Shown here: one piece after another, positions 50,166-62,267 of the stretch | How the letters are laid out: each line of letters begins with the position of its first letter | How positions within the stretch are numbered: position 1 is the stretch's first letter | Source: Ceratorhiza oryzae-sativae | Taxonomy: Eukaryota > Basidiomycota > Agaricomycetes > Cantharellales > Ceratobasidiaceae | Reading direction: 5' to 3' | Assembly: GCA_030998015.1 (NCBI GenBank) | Contig: JARWMV010000251.1 | Span: forward strand, 186,001 to 250,000 | DNA: 64,000 nucleotides | Notes under the pieces: generated by a model | The model's database searches: none | Seen by the model: only the letters and a program-made list of their open reading frames with translations | What the model was told of the DNA's origin: nothing | Program-made: the position numbers and the translations under genes

Positions 50166-53026
50166 TCACCGGACGTACCGACGCGCGTCCGGATCGTAAG
50201 GATCATATTGAGCTTGAGCTTGATGCTGGTCGTAGTTGACACCCCCACCTGACTCATATCCGTGGCCTCCCTGTCCGCCGTACTGGCCCTGCGGTTGACC
50301 GTACTGGTCGTGGTGATCGTGTGCATCGTACGACTGAAGCGGGACCTGAGATCCCGCAGCCGCAGCCATCCCCGCGTTGTACACACGTCCACTTCCGGCA
50401 CTGCCATCCGAGAACCGATCCTCGGGACGACCAAGATACGTCTGGCCTGGAGCGTGCTTGTCCATGTGGTCGTCGTTGACATCAAACGCGCTATTGTTGT
50501 ACTGTTGCAAGGGGATGAACGCGCTCGATGCGTTGGACGCACGCGACTCGTACCCGCCGGCATATGGCTTCTCGCCCTGTGCGCGTCGACCGTTGTTGGT
50601 ACTGAGACCACGAGCGAGGCCACCTGCGAACCCAGGAGCAAAATCTCCACCCTTTTCGTCCGGTTGCTTGCGCTTCCGCAGGCAAACGATAAGCAGCGCA
50701 GCGAGGCCGATAAGGACCACGGCGCCCACACCCGCCGCGATGATATAGAGCATATTGTTGGACTTGCTAGACTTGCCGGACGAAGATTGACCACCCGTGG
50801 CAGAACCAGTCGGTGCCTTAGAGCTCGTCGAATTCGGAGGCAGGTTTGCTACTGTGCTGGTCGGCTGAGTTCCAATGTTACCAGTACCAACGGTGACCAT
50901 CTTTCCCATGCTTGGGACGCCGTTGACGACAACGAACATCAAAACTGGGCCAGGCTGGAGAATATTCGGGTTGGGTGGAACCTGAGCAACGTGCAGTGTG
51001 ATGCTGCCAGTGTCGCTGACGGTGTAGGTATTGTTGAGTTGCAAGTAACGTTGACCCATGTTCATCGCGTGAGTTGTGAAGCCCGGACGGACTAGTACAA
51101 CTTTGGAAGCTTTCGCAGCGTCATTGGCATTGCCGGAATACGACTCGGGGCCAAGCGTGATATCGAACGAGTCACCGCCATAAGAGAGCGTGGTAGGCAT
51201 ACCGGACGGGACGGGTCGAGAACCAATATTTGCAAAGTAGGGAGGGTAGAAGCGTTCGGCCTTGTACGTTGTCGGGAAGATGGTCGATGTATTGACATCG
51301 ACGTTTGGATTGCTTCCCGCAACCAAAACAGACGCATCGGGCAGTAGAAGCGCAGACGAATGATATAGTCGGGGAATGGTCGACTGGCCCAGGCCCTTGT
51401 CAGACCAGCGCTGGCCGGCGGGCTTGGTTGGGTCGTAGATGGCAGGCTTAAACACAGGTCCGGACGCAAGACTCATACCCCACGGCATGTCGGCGTATGA
51501 CGCTGTCTCTCCAGTGGCTTGAGCATAACCAGCGGTACCGTTTTGAGCACCGTTGATAACGAGCATCGTTCCGTCGGGTAGCAGAATAAACTGACCCATG
51601 GTGCGACCGACGGGGAGATTATCGTCCTTGACATAGGTCGGAGCTGAGTTATCGGTGGGTTCAGGAATAATGGAGTGGCAGTCGTCAGAAGCGGGATAGT
51701 TCCAGGTGTTGATATTGGGGTAAGAGTAGTTGCCCCAAGCATCATCAGGCATGTCGGATCCACCACAAAACAAAACTTCGGGCGTCCAATTGTTCGCAGG
51801 TGTCAACGGCTTCATAGCAACGGCTCCAGAAGCGGGATAGACTCGAATAATCTTGCCCGGCATATCTGGAAGCGGGGTCTCGATGTTGTTGTCATGATCC
51901 CACATGACTAGAAAATGTCAGTCACATTCTTGACCAAGATCAACGCGCTCACTTGTTGAGTAGTTGGCTTGTACGAAAAGCTTGCCTGAAGGCATCAAGA
52001 ACGTATGGGCTATTGAGTTGGGTCAGCATTGTGTGGCCGAAAAAATTTTGAAAAATTGGGGGGGGGGGGGGGGATTGGGTAGCTCCCTGTGGTCGCTGGT
52101 GCAAATTAGACGGATTGGAAGGGGACTCACCGTAGCTGTTTAAACCCGAAGTGGCCACCATGAAATTGAGGACCTTGGGCGGGCTATATCGACTCGGCCA
52201 ATATTCGTACGTCGGCTCTGCTGCCCCACCTTCGTATGTCGGATCAAGGTTGGGGGTATTACGATTGATATAGCCACCATTGACAAAACCACCGATCAAG
52301 ATAATTGTTCCATCCGCAAGGGGTTCCGCAGTTGAATACCAACGTTTCTTCTGCATGCTGACCAAAGTTGTATTGTCGAACCACTGGCAGCCACGGTCCG
52401 TGCATGGATTGAGGATACGGATAGTCTTGGTCCCGTCATAGTCTTGATACGTTTGGTCAAAGATACCAGAACCAAACTGTGCAACACTGCCAACATTTCC
52501 ACCAGGACCAATCGCGCCGTTGCCTCCAAAAGTCGCAAACGAGCCGTTGGGAAAATGCGAACCTGACGAACAAAACGCGTTTGTGGACATGTCCATGATC
52601 GTAGCCTTGCTAGTCGCAATATCCCTGCAGGGTTGGACATATTCCACGTGAGTATGATGCAAACATGCCGGGGGATGGAGGTACGCACCACTCGACGGCC
52701 CAAGCCGGGTGGCCATTGATTTGAGCTTCGTTTCCTTCTACTTTGTCCTATTGGCAATTGTCGTTGAGAGGCGACGCGAAAAGACAACAGGTTGACAACA
52801 TACAAGAATATATACTTTTTCCTCGTTCCCCAATAGCATCTATCATTCAAAAAGGTTTTGGTGAGCATGAAAAATGGACCGGAAGATAGGCGCAGACCAT
52901 CATGGCAGAGACAAGCGTGTTTCCAACTTCCACAATGGAGCCAGCGTCCTGCGCGACCGTAGGGACTGCATTGTAGAGGATTACTGCTGTTGATAGAGAG
53001 CGTATGAATGATAATGATAGTCGCAT
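50166..53026 (-). CDS. Glyoxal oxidase-like copper radical oxidase, membrane-anchored
   Basis: Extracellular copper enzyme that oxidises aldehydes to acids and makes H2O2. ATG 53026 opens a signal peptide (RLSLSFIRSLSTAVILYNAV). Proposed catalytic residues match glyoxal oxidases: Cys in NAFCSSGSHFPNGSF and Tyr in KRWYSTAEPLADG (the thioether radical pair), Tyr-His in PRLYHSSALLLPD, His in FTTHAMNMGQRYL. Other family blocks: GIFDQTYQDYDGTKTIRIL, AHTFLMPSGKLFVQANYS, AGSNPNVDVNTSTIFPTTYK and FYPPYF. Unusually, the core is followed by a Ser/Thr linker, a transmembrane helix (MLYIIAAGVGAVVLIGLAAL), a basic stop-transfer segment (CLRKRKQ) and a ~165-residue Gln/Gly/Tyr-rich cytoplasmic tail. The intron at 52010-52130 holds a 16-base homopolymer. 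Confidence 0.9.
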
Positions 53027-53842
53027 CGCGCGAACAGGGGAAGGGGTCAACAAGGCCAGGCTAGTGCTGGTCGACGTTAGAAAAGAGCAGACAGCGAATA
53101 TCAAATCAGGGGTCGGCCGCTCCTAATTTAACCGTCGCTATCCATAGCCTACAGCCGAATCCGTGCCGGCAGCAGACCGTTTTCGTGCGGCAGAAGCCAC
53201 ATGGGTTTCATAGAACGCGACTTATAAATGCTCTTTTATGTTCTTTTACGCATAATACCTGCATTTTATCGCAGTTGGGCGGGCGGTCACGTGTTAGCCC
53301 AAGTGACGCCCAGGGCCTAGGCTTAGAATCAAACACTTGGCTGCGGATCCCACCAGCCTCAACACAGGTTACGTCTTGTTTCTCCCTCGCTTCCCACGCA
53401 CAACCACAAGAAATGGACTTTTGTTGTACGTGCCAGTATACAAGACCCGCTCCTGGTACTAAATACCACGATATCCGACAGGTATTGTTTGTGAGCCACC
53501 ACCACCATTCATTCCGCCGCCTACAATCCACTGATCGGCTCTGACAAGTCGGCTGTCCAACGACGATCAAGCCAGACGGCAGCGACAATGGTCAAACAAG
53601 ACTCTGCCCCCGTTGCAATAACGGTTAGTGTCGCGCCAGCAGCGAGCGGCGGCCGAGACTAACTTGGCGCTCAGTCGCGGTATTCGGCGCCAAGAAGCGC
53701 ACATGGCTCGAGATTTGTTTTGTTCCATTGGTCCCAATGAGTTCGTCCAATATATGGAACTGTTCAATATGCGGATGGCACGGTACGTCTAACCCGTGTG
53801 AATGTTTGGGGTCGTACTCAAGCCACATTTCCCGCTTGCCAG
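53027..53842. other. Divergent region with unresolved 5' exons of the next gene
   Basis: Promoter of the oxidase gene and the upstream part of the small Gln/Pro-rich gene. Candidate first exons (ATG 53588 with donor GTTAGT near 53623; ATG 53701) do not join the downstream frame without an extra assumption, so I leave them open. Confidence 0.4.
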
Positions 53843-54085
53843 TGGATCAGAATCAACCCAATGGCTATGCACCAGCTCTCCCTGGCCCTCCACAGCAGCA
53901 AGGGTACAATCCACACTTTCAGCCGAACTACGGTCCGCCACCAGGTGAGTATTCAGTCCAGGTTGATTTCGGTGACACTCTCTAACCGAGCACTAGGCCA
54001 ACAATGGGCTCAACCACAGAATTCATATCAGGGCCAGCCCGGCCAATATCAGCAGCCCGGTTATGGCCAACAACCAGGCAAATAG
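53843..54085 (+). CDS. Small Gln/Pro/Gly-rich protein (C-terminal exons only)
   Basis: Two exons are clear: 53843-53944 (DQNQPNGYAPALPGPP, then QQQGYNPHFQPNYGPPPG) and 53998-54085 (QQWAQPQNSYQGQPG, then QYQQPGYGQQPGK, TAG). They are joined across a 53-nt intron in frame. The composition is low-complexity (Q, P, G, Y, N), as in fungal small PQ-rich or prion-like proteins. The 5' end was not resolved: donor ATTG/GTCCC near 53722 gives a phase-compatible join from an ATG at 53701, but the donor is weak. No function assigned. Confidence 0.5.
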   Translation, partial: WIRINPMAMHQLSLALHSSKGTIHTFSRTTVRHQVSIQSRLISVTLSNRALGQQWAQPQNSYQGQPGQYQQPGYGQQPGK

Positions 54086-54453
54086 CGTTCCACTCACCGC
54101 TTGTGATCCTTCTGTTGTATTTCTGTGGCACGCTGTCGATACCAAATCTGTATAATCATGCTTTATAATCGACCATAAACGCATACAGGTATAACCAAAG
54201 ATTCCAGAATTCACGTCCATCTACAAGCACAGGTGAATCCGCATAAAAATATAAAGCATAACCTCAAGAGGCAAGTGTATTCCATCACGCTGCAGAACCT
54301 GCATACACCCTGTGGGAGCGTGGATTAGCACAATTCGGGAGATAATACGGCATGCTCCAAGTCGGGGTCATCCCCAAAATAGCCAATCCATGCCCGAGAC
54401 ACGACGGCCAAAAGGCTGCCAGCGAATGTTAAAAATAAAAAACTGAATGGTGC
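54086..54453. other. Convergent intergenic region
   Basis: 3' flanks of the small plus-strand gene and the thioesterase gene. It may hold a last thioesterase exon, because a good donor (GAG/GTAAGC) overlaps the annotated stop. Confidence 0.35.
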
Positions 54454-56830
54454 TTACCTCAATAACAAATCTCTCATCTCCAACCGCTCAGTCCTTCTCT
54501 TCTCAGCACCCTTTATGACATTCGCCAAGATTTCGCCATCCTCACCAGGCGGCTCGACTATCACAGCCCCAATATTGACCAGCGCTGCACTCGACGGTAA
54601 CAATGACGATCTCCTCTGAAAATCCAAATCCCGCTTGGTTGAGACCGAAGCGAGCGTTGGAGTCGGAGTAAGCGCCACCAATGTCAAAAACGCCTCGTTT
54701 GTGAATCGCAAGGCTGGTCCGGGATAAGACGAGGGTGCCTCAGGAGGAGGCGGATATGGACGCCGGACATCGGCGTGGGAACACACGTAGACTTCGACAG
54801 ACGATGCCCAGACGCGAGTGACGATTGCGCGAAACGTAAGACTGTGAGTTAGCCGTGCACGCACGCGAGGAGAGACGAAAAATATTAGGTGAAGCCAAAT
54901 TCAGGGCAGAAAGGGGACGCACACTTCTCCGGTTGCTACCGCCTCGCGAAACTCTAGGCCGTCCATTCTGTACGATAATATCGGGGAAACATCGACCAGA
55001 AAATCACAGGAGTAAACAAACATTTATGAGTTCACAGGAACACCGTACTACAACGGCAAGCGAGACTCACCCTGCGGTAACCCATGCGCAATCACGCTTT
55101 AGCCTATGAGCCGCCAAAACCGCAGTCCGCTCCATCCACTCTAAGGCACCAACCCATAGTTGTCATAAAATACGGCATGTGGGGAGCGTACAGAACCATT
55201 CCACATGTACTTTAGTCGCCAGGAACGAACACAAGGCACGCACACATACCCATGAGCTGTCCGCCAAACAGGACGCCTACGCTATTCGCGTGTTGTGGCA
55301 TGACAATTTGCATTGTACACGCTAGCGTGTCCTCGACCTGCACCATCCGCGGAAAGCATTCATTTTCCTCTGGCTCGGGTATGAAGTGTCGAAGTTTCCG
55401 GGGTCGGAAAACATCAGACGGGGAGGCGAGAGGCGAGTCGATGACCGCATACTGAGAGGAAGATACCGAGCCATTCGGATGTTTGATCTCAAACGACGGT
55501 GTGGGTGCAATCCAGTTCTGGTAGCACAGAAGTAGGTAACTTCAGCCACAAGCGCTGCTCGCAATGCAAACACTCACCGGCCTATCTGGCCCAGACTGTA
55601 AACCGACCCATGTTGGTCGACGCCCTCTTTTCCGTTTCTCTAGGATTCGTTCCAAATCTGCGAGAGGCACAACTGGGGCATCAGGTCCATACACATCCAA
55701 ATCCGCTCGCACGACATTCTCCGCATCGATGTGTACGTGAGGATCACGCGCTTCAAGTGCATCCGCCAAGAGCTCAAGCTCGAGGCTTCGAAGCTCTCGT
55801 GCCTGTTGTTTTTCAGCTTGAGTCGACGCCACGGCTTCAGTTGGTGAAGCGGCACCTGACGATGGCGATGTTGATGTTGACCCAGATTCAGATGCCCATT
55901 GACGTTTCGCGTGAGCCGTGACCATGCGTGAGACAACAGAACGGAGGGCAGAGAAGTCCTCGGGAGGGAGAGTGGTGCGCATGATTCGACGCCGGCCAGC
56001 AAATAGGTATCGCTTCTTTTCGATCAGAGTCTGCGGCTGGATTGGTGCTACGACCGCTTTTCGCCGAGGCGGTTTGGATGCAGTGCGAGACCCATTGCCG
56101 AGCCGAAGTCCAGGCGGAGGACCAGGGTGTGAAGCCGGAGCTGGGGCCAGTGCAACGAATGTGAGATATGCTAGAAGGGGTTGAGGTCACTCGAGAGGAG
56201 ACAAAGCAAGAAAGTGTTTCACCATGACAGCAGTAAACCATCTCTCCGGTATCAAAATCCTCCAAAAGCACTCGTACACCGGCCTCTGTAGTAGGTCAAT
56301 GAGGTCGCGGGATTTGCTTGAATCAACATTTAAGACACACCAAGTGAAGATCCCCATGCTCGATTGATACAGGCATCAATGTGAATAATATTTCCAGCTC
56401 GTATCTCTCGCACAAGGACGACCCGATCCAAGCTAATTGTTACGCAGTTCAGATCCGTGTGACGTCTAGCCGCAACTCCAGCTGCTATATCAATAATTTT
56501 GAGCATCTCGCCGGCGTACAATCGGCCATGCTCATCTATTGCTCAATTCAGAATACTTCTTCTAACCAGCGACGGCAGTAGCTACGCACCAGTGACGTCG
56601 GGTGTTACTCTCCAGGACATGTGTACGGTGCTCGCAGCCACCGGTTTCGGAGGAGGGACGATCACGGGTGTCTCCTTCGCTTCCTGCTTGGATCCCAACG
56701 ACGGTGCAATCAGCCGGCGAAGAGTAAGGGGCGTCCATCCCTGCCAGTACACGACAGACGATAGAGCTACCATTGACAGAAGCAAAATCTTGCTCTGCAA
56801 TATCGGGTCGCCAAGATCAGAGGACACCAT
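54454..56830 (-). CDS. Acyl-CoA thioesterase with two hotdog domains
   Basis: Hydrolyses acyl-CoA esters; ACOT12-like double-hotdog layout. Exon 1 is 56830-56590; exon 2 starts at 56535. The N-terminus has a hydrophobic segment (ILLLSMVALSSVVYWQGW) that could anchor the protein or direct it to mitochondria. First hotdog: MSWRVTPDVTDEHGRLYAGE, MLKIIDIAAGVAARRH, CVTISLDRVVLV, GNIIHIDACINRAWGSS and EDFDTGEMVYCCHAYLTFVA. A long basic linker follows. Second hotdog: FPRMVQVEDTLACTMQIVMP, GVLFGGQLMEWMERTAVLAA, GLEFREAVATGE, LTFRAIVTRVWASSVEVYV and FTNEAFLTLVAL. It ends LEMRDLLLR; a GTAAGC donor overlapping the stop leaves a further small exon possible. Confidence 0.8.
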
Positions 56831-57434
56831 GGTCGGTCGGATCCGGAAGCAAGAATGAAATCACTGGGATTCAAGTGCAGGCAAAGATCGCCGCCTTCAA
56901 GGAGACACTCTCAAGTGGGGTGGTTGAGGTCAACAGAAAGAGGTTGGTGGGTGTTATAGCTCGGTATCGAGGGTGTCCGAAGAACTTGCGCCTCTCAGCC
57001 ACGTCGGGTAGCGCACTACGCGCCCGGATCTCCACGGAATTAAGCTACAGTTGCGAAGTCTCGCTCGTTCCGATATTTCCTAGACTTACTTTTAACTCCT
57101 TTTGGACATTGAAAGTACGCAGATACAACTGGTATATGTGGCGGAGCACGGGAGGTGGCTTGATGGGACAGCTGTATTTGCTTCTGTTTCGGCTGATCTA
57201 CGTCATGCTCGAGGACCGGAAGGTACTTCCGAGTACCACCCAAGCGATCGCCCGTGCGGCACACGGCGTGAAATCACAGGATCTTAGGAGCCATAGTTAT
57301 CTTGGCGCGTGCTGAAATGTCAGTAGATTACATGAATCGAGCACGGCTTGAAATCGTGTCCCAGATGTATGTTACGATAAGCTTCGCCACAGTCGGAGTC
57401 GAACAACATTAGACGGGGATCACACAGCATATAC
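56831..57434. other. Intergenic region
   Basis: About 600 bases between the thioesterase start and the thiamine pyrophosphokinase stop. The plus frame 56773-57315 spans it but overlaps the thioesterase exon in antisense and has no recognised content. Confidence 0.4.
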
Positions 57435-58583
57435 TCAGAGAACGATGCATGCAGTATCGACGCCCGTATTTACCTCATCCTCACGGCTATGCCCGTTTTC
57501 TACGCACCACCAGATTGGCTCGCTCGTGCTAACCGTGACTAGAGCATAGTCCTTGTCATCCGGTGAAGGAACCACTGCATTTGAAGTGGATACCAGACCG
57601 TCAAATGAAGACGGGGTGTTATCTATTCTGGCCATAAGTCCTTCGGTCGAAATCAATCCTTGGATGTCAATCGTACCTAGGTTCCATTTCAGTCCCGTCG
57701 TGCTTAGCACGCTGGATGATATTCCTACAGGAAGCAATCCGCACGTTGGCCCAGCAACTCGGAGGTCAAGCTCAATATGATGCGACCCCTATGTGCCATG
57801 CACCCAGCTAAGCATATACACAGCCCACTATCTAGGGAAGTTCACAGACCTTGTTCAACACCCAGCCTATGCTTTCAATGCCAACTACAAATATCCTAGG
57901 CCGTGTATTCCTGAGTTTGTGCAGATGTGACAGTGTGTGTATTGTATGATCCAAGCGTCCAGACAGTCCACCAAGAATAACGACGTCGAGCTAGGCAATG
58001 TCAAGCAGGAGCTCTAAAGGAATTCGAGATTCACACCTGAACGTTTTCGCGCTTTTCAATCTCCCCAACCCAAGTTAAACACTTCATCAAATCTGTAGAA
58101 TCCTGGTCGTGAACCTCTTCCACAGTCACGCCCTGAACTGACGTGAGTTGCTCGTGTCCGGATGCTGCCCAGAAGCTGACGTTTCACTGACCTGCCGCTC
58201 ATACCAAAACCGAACCTCTGGTCTTATAGAATCGAGGTCTCCCCTAATGTGATGCGGTTGGTAGCTGTATGGCGATTCAATTTAGACGAGTGGTTGGTAG
58301 TGGACGGCATAAGCTTCAGCTGGTATGCTCACCGTAGCCTTTCAGCCTCACTAAAGGCATCGTAAACACGGTTTGACCCGCCGTCGGCAAATATCTTCCA
58401 TTGACCTAGCGGTTTCGGATGGGCTACACATAGACAAGAGGGGATGGACTCACATTTTAGCCACAGCCTCGAGAATGTGGCACGCATAAATGGTTGATTA
58501 AGCACTATGAGTGCTGTCGGTACAGGAGACTCCTGAGCCAAGCTAAGGAAGCTAATATCCCAATAATTTACATTTGCGGGCAT
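57435..58583 (-). CDS. THI80: Thiamine pyrophosphokinase
   Basis: Converts thiamine plus ATP into thiamine diphosphate, the cofactor of transketolase, pyruvate decarboxylase and others. ATG 58583. Blocks in order: PTALIVLNQPFMRATFSRLW, FADGGSNRVYDAF, HHIRGDLDSIRPEVR, DQDSTDLMKCLTWV, VVILGGLSGRLDHTIHTLSH, GPTCGLLPVGISS and the family signature TGLKWNLDNTPSSFDGLVST (the intron inside WNL/D joins in frame). The residues DLDS, DQDSTD and GGRxDH-type SGRLDH form the catalytic and thiamine-binding site. Six to seven short introns. The tail after PIWWCVENG is longer than usual (ends DTACIVL); an intron at GAG/GTAAAT could shorten it. Start codon and upstream promoter not otherwise supported. Confidence 0.87.
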
Positions 58584-59969
58584 ATTGAGTTGTTGAGATG
58601 TTGCTTAGGCCAACCTGATGACGACACCAGTGATATGCAAGAGAAAGTCGATCCTAGCACGAGTGCGCACAATTAATCTTGGCCCTGGTATTGAATAGCA
58701 AGATTTGACAACACGAAGTCGAACAAGGGTGAGGAGCGCCGTGAGAAGCAAACGACCGTCGGATCCGACAGTTGGTTTCTGGGATAAAATTGTGTCACGT
58801 GATACGCCAACCAACTGCGATCTGCTGTTCGCCTGCAAGTTGCCACAATTCTTTCGACCCGGATTTCATTATGGCCCTTCATCGGCCGCCGGAAGCCAAC
58901 AACAGAGAGGTTTATGAACTCGGTGCCTTCAGACATTTCGATGTTTGAGGTGCAAATACATGTCGGACACTCCGACTTCAGGCTAGTTTTGACGTTTGTG
59001 GGGACTGAGTTAACTGCACTGCTTGAGAGTTAGGGCGTTGTGGTATGGCGATTGCGGCCAAATTTGGGGCAGATCACTGCGTTGCGCGGGGAATTCTTGC
59101 CACCTGCCTCGCTGTTACCCCGTCTTTGCCACCACTATCTTGTTCTCCCTTGAACGCTATCCGATAGATTGGCTAGAACTAGGCAGCCAGTGCTTTCATT
59201 CTCAATAACTAGGGGTTCTCGTCGATGCAACTAGTGGCGCTCATGGATAACTCTCCCTCCGTTCGTTCCTCGATTCCTGTATAATCAACAGACCCCCGAA
59301 TCTACAACCACCCTTTGTTTGATTAATAAGCGACCAGCACGTGCAGGACCAGTCAGCAATGCATATCTGTTAATCAAGCTCAGGGATGCAGCTGTACAAA
59401 CTAGATTCTACTTCTCATCGACCGCTTCTCTCCCACTTCTCTTACGCGCCAAAAATCGAATATATCCGTGGGGTGCATTACCGAGTATATGGTTAGATCA
59501 TGCATTGCTCGTGCGATTTTTAGCGCGTTGCGAATCCTGACAGCGGGGCAAATTTATCCCATCCGCCACTTGATCGCCACCCACGCCTTACCGTTCCTGG
59601 AAGGAATTTTCGATGTCATGGCTTTCTCGAACCCAATACTGCCGGACGTCGTGGGTCTCGTCCGTTGAAACTTGGCTTGGAGAAAGGGTTCTTCCCTATC
59701 GCTGTATCGGCTGGCCGATTCCAGGGACTGCACCCACTCTTTCGTTGGGAACTAGACGAATCCCGGTGCCTTGCTTTGCTATATAACACCCCGCCTACCG
59801 TTTGATACCTCAGAGGCATAGTCCTACCGTCCCTTTACGACCCTCGCGACCGTTCCTCCACGGCGATCCGATTGCCCACGAAGGTCGCGCCAGGTATAAG
59901 ACTCCACACCTCACGACCCAACGTTTTCGCGCTTTTACGAACTACGACCTCCCCTCTACGTCCAACGTG
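58584..59969. other. Divergent intergenic region of 1.4 kb
   Basis: Between thiamine pyrophosphokinase (-) and the TmpA-like gene (+). A TATA box (TATATAA, 59780-59786) precedes a CT-rich leader of about 150 nt before ATG 59970. Looked for a TPP riboswitch near the kinase start; none recognised. Confidence 0.5.
59780..59786 (+). promoter_or_regulatory. TATA box of the TmpA-like gene
   Basis: TATATAA about 190 nt upstream of ATG 59970, followed by a pyrimidine-rich leader. Confidence 0.5.
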
Positions 59970-61860
59970 ATGGCCTCCCCCGTTTCCCAGGCCACTCCGG
60001 CTATGGAAGAAGTCTCTCGGACTTCGATAACGATTGTCCGGCCACCTCCCACCGCGACACCCGAGAACCGAAGAATTTCGCACGTGAAGCGTGCTTCATG
60101 GATGACACACACATCTAGGTGGTCGAGTGCCTCCTTTTCATCGACGACGTCGGGGACGCCTCTTTTCTGGAATCGTCCGAAAAGCTTGTCGATTTCGGAC
60201 CCAGAGAAGGCTGCCGAGTTTAGTCAACAGAGCCTTGAGAACGCTATCGCCGATGACCTAGCTGTGATTGAGCCCCGGGAGCGCGACTACCATCGCCAAA
60301 GTCCGTACTGGTTGCTGACCATGATATGGTGCGTGTCTGGCGAAGTCTTCGCTAGAATCACCCCGACTGACGTGCATTTCTTCCCTTCAGGGCTCACCAA
60401 ATCTGGTGGATCATCACAGCGTTCTGCAACGTACCGGTATACTTGCGCTTGGCCGTGCTTCCATCCGGCCCAGAACGATTGAACCTGGTTGCAAATGCAT
60501 CGTTGATCAACTTGACCTTCGTGGTACTCGTCCGCAATGAGCTTCTGCTCGCTGCCCTGTACTGGTCGTTTAACTATCTACCGCTCAGAAGGTTTTATTT
60601 TCATCGGATGCTGCACTCGATTGGTGGCCTTCATGTCGGCTGCGCGTTCGCTACCTTCGTGTAAGTGCATACATCTTGATTGTTCCATCCCTGTGGGCCT
60701 TACGTTGCTTGTGCCGAATAGGTGGATAATCTTCTATGTTGTTGAGCTCGGCCGAATAACACCCTTCGACTCCGGGCTGAATGTTGCTCTCTTTGCCACG
60801 GCCCTCATCTTGCCTATTGGCATAGCTGTCATCATTACGTTCGCTCTCCGCCCACTGCGAGAGCGCTACCACAACCTGTGGGAGTACACTCACCGGTTTG
60901 TCGGTTGGTTTGTTATCGCAGACCTCGTAGCACATCTGGCTCTTCGCGCTTTCACACTCCCGAGCCCCCGGGATCTCTTCCTTACCGCTCTGCCATATCT
61001 GACGATCGTCTGCATCATTTCTATCTTCTACGTCTGGTTCACTGTTCGGCGTGCTCCGGTGACAATTCAGGCAAATCATAGTGTCGCGATTGTCAAATTC
61101 CAAGGCCTCCCAACCCTCAACGATGGGACGTTTGCTAGGATCAGCCGGGATGGGCTGCAATGGCATGCGTTCTCGGTAGCCACCACCAACTTCGAGAAGC
61201 GCGAGTTTTCGCTTATCGTTGGGCGCGCCGGAGACTGGACTACAAAGCTCATCCACGATTCCGTCGGCGGCCAGGCGCCAGGCCGGCTGTTTATCCGAGG
61301 AGTGAACGCCCCTGGCTTCATGCATATGCACCATGCCTACAAGAAGGGTACGTATGCGCGTGATATGCGTTTGTAAATGTGAATACTGACGATGACCGTT
61401 TGGAATCAGTTGTCACCATATGCACTGGTGCCGGTATCGCGCCAGCACTTCCTCATATAGCATTAAAAACCAGTGATATTTTCCTGGTCTGGATCGCCAA
61501 GGTTAGTCGTGCTCTCCCCGTATCTGCCATTGGCGTGCCTGACCATTAATTATGTGTAGAACCACGAGAAAACGTACGGAAAGGATGTCTGGGAGACCGT
61601 CACATCGAATCTTCCTCAAGATCAAATACTATTACACGACACTGGTGTGTCCGGTCGCCCGGACATCGCGGAGCTCATCGAGCGGGTAGCAAAACAGCAC
61701 GAGGCCGAAGCCGTATTCGTTGTCGTACGTAAAATCGCTTTTGTGTCTAGACCCCTTTGTTGACCCCACCCGATAGAGCAATGATCCGTATACTATCCTC
61801 TGTGCCAACATCTGCTGGCGGCTCGGCCTCCGATGCTATGGTGCAACCCGAGATTCTTAA
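59970..61860 (+). CDS. tmpA: TmpA-like integral membrane flavoprotein (ferric-reductase fold)
   Basis: Resembles the Aspergillus TmpA family of membrane oxidoreductases, which in that fungus acts in conidiation signalling. ATG 59970; about 5 introns; TAA 61858-61860. N-terminus polar, about 115 residues. Then a hydrophobic core with segments AHQIWWIITAFCNVPVYL, LNLVANASLINLTFVVLV, HRMLHSIGGLHVGCAFATFV, NVALFATALILPIGIAVIIT, RFVGWFVIADLVAHLALRA and YLTIVCIISIFYVWFTV; His residues occur in the helices as in ferric reductase-like domains. The C-terminal half has FAD-type and NAD-binding blocks: LQWHAFSVATTN, GRLFIRGVNAPGFM, VVTICTGAGIAPALPHIAL and SNDPYTILCANICWRLG. Family resemblance was judged by eye; reductase activity is inferred. 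Confidence 0.75.
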
Positions 61861-62267
61861 TGACTAGTTCTCAACTTTACGCATTCGTCATGTCCCGTTC
61901 ACATTCCACGCATTTCTTCCAACGTCTAATCATGTCATACCGCTTTTGCGGATTTCGCTGAGCGAACGACTGAATCATGTTCATACCACACACGCGCGCG
62001 CACCCTGATCTTCGCATACACCTTCGATTTTTCTTGGTTCGAGCTTGTACCTGCAGCTTGCACATTTTCGTTGTAGACATGAAAAGAATGTTGTGCTTCG
62101 TGCATGTACACTCTATTTGTATCATTATAAATATCACGTCCTCTCTCTCTCTCGTCACCCACGTGTTTGATCAACCAACTTAACGACCCGTGCGACGGCA
62201 TTAATATTCTCCGTTTAGTATTGTATGGCGAGCTAAAATAGCCAATTGAATCGAAATTGCGTCTAAC
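61861..62267. other. Convergent intergenic region
   Basis: 3' flanks of the TmpA-like gene and the last minus-strand gene. AT-rich with a CT microsatellite at about 62140-62153. No gene recognised. Confidence 0.45.

Noticed and set aside
49658..50794. Long minus-strand frame over the oxidase tail
   Set aside because: It is a shifted frame across the low-complexity tail of the copper oxidase; the true frame has clear domains.
56773..57315. Plus-strand frame of 180 codons
   Set aside because: It overlaps the thioesterase first exon in antisense, has no recognisable domain and no promoter.
58584..58800. TPP riboswitch near thiamine pyrophosphokinase
   Set aside because: No conserved CTGAGA-type or THI-element pairing was found in the leader or first introns.
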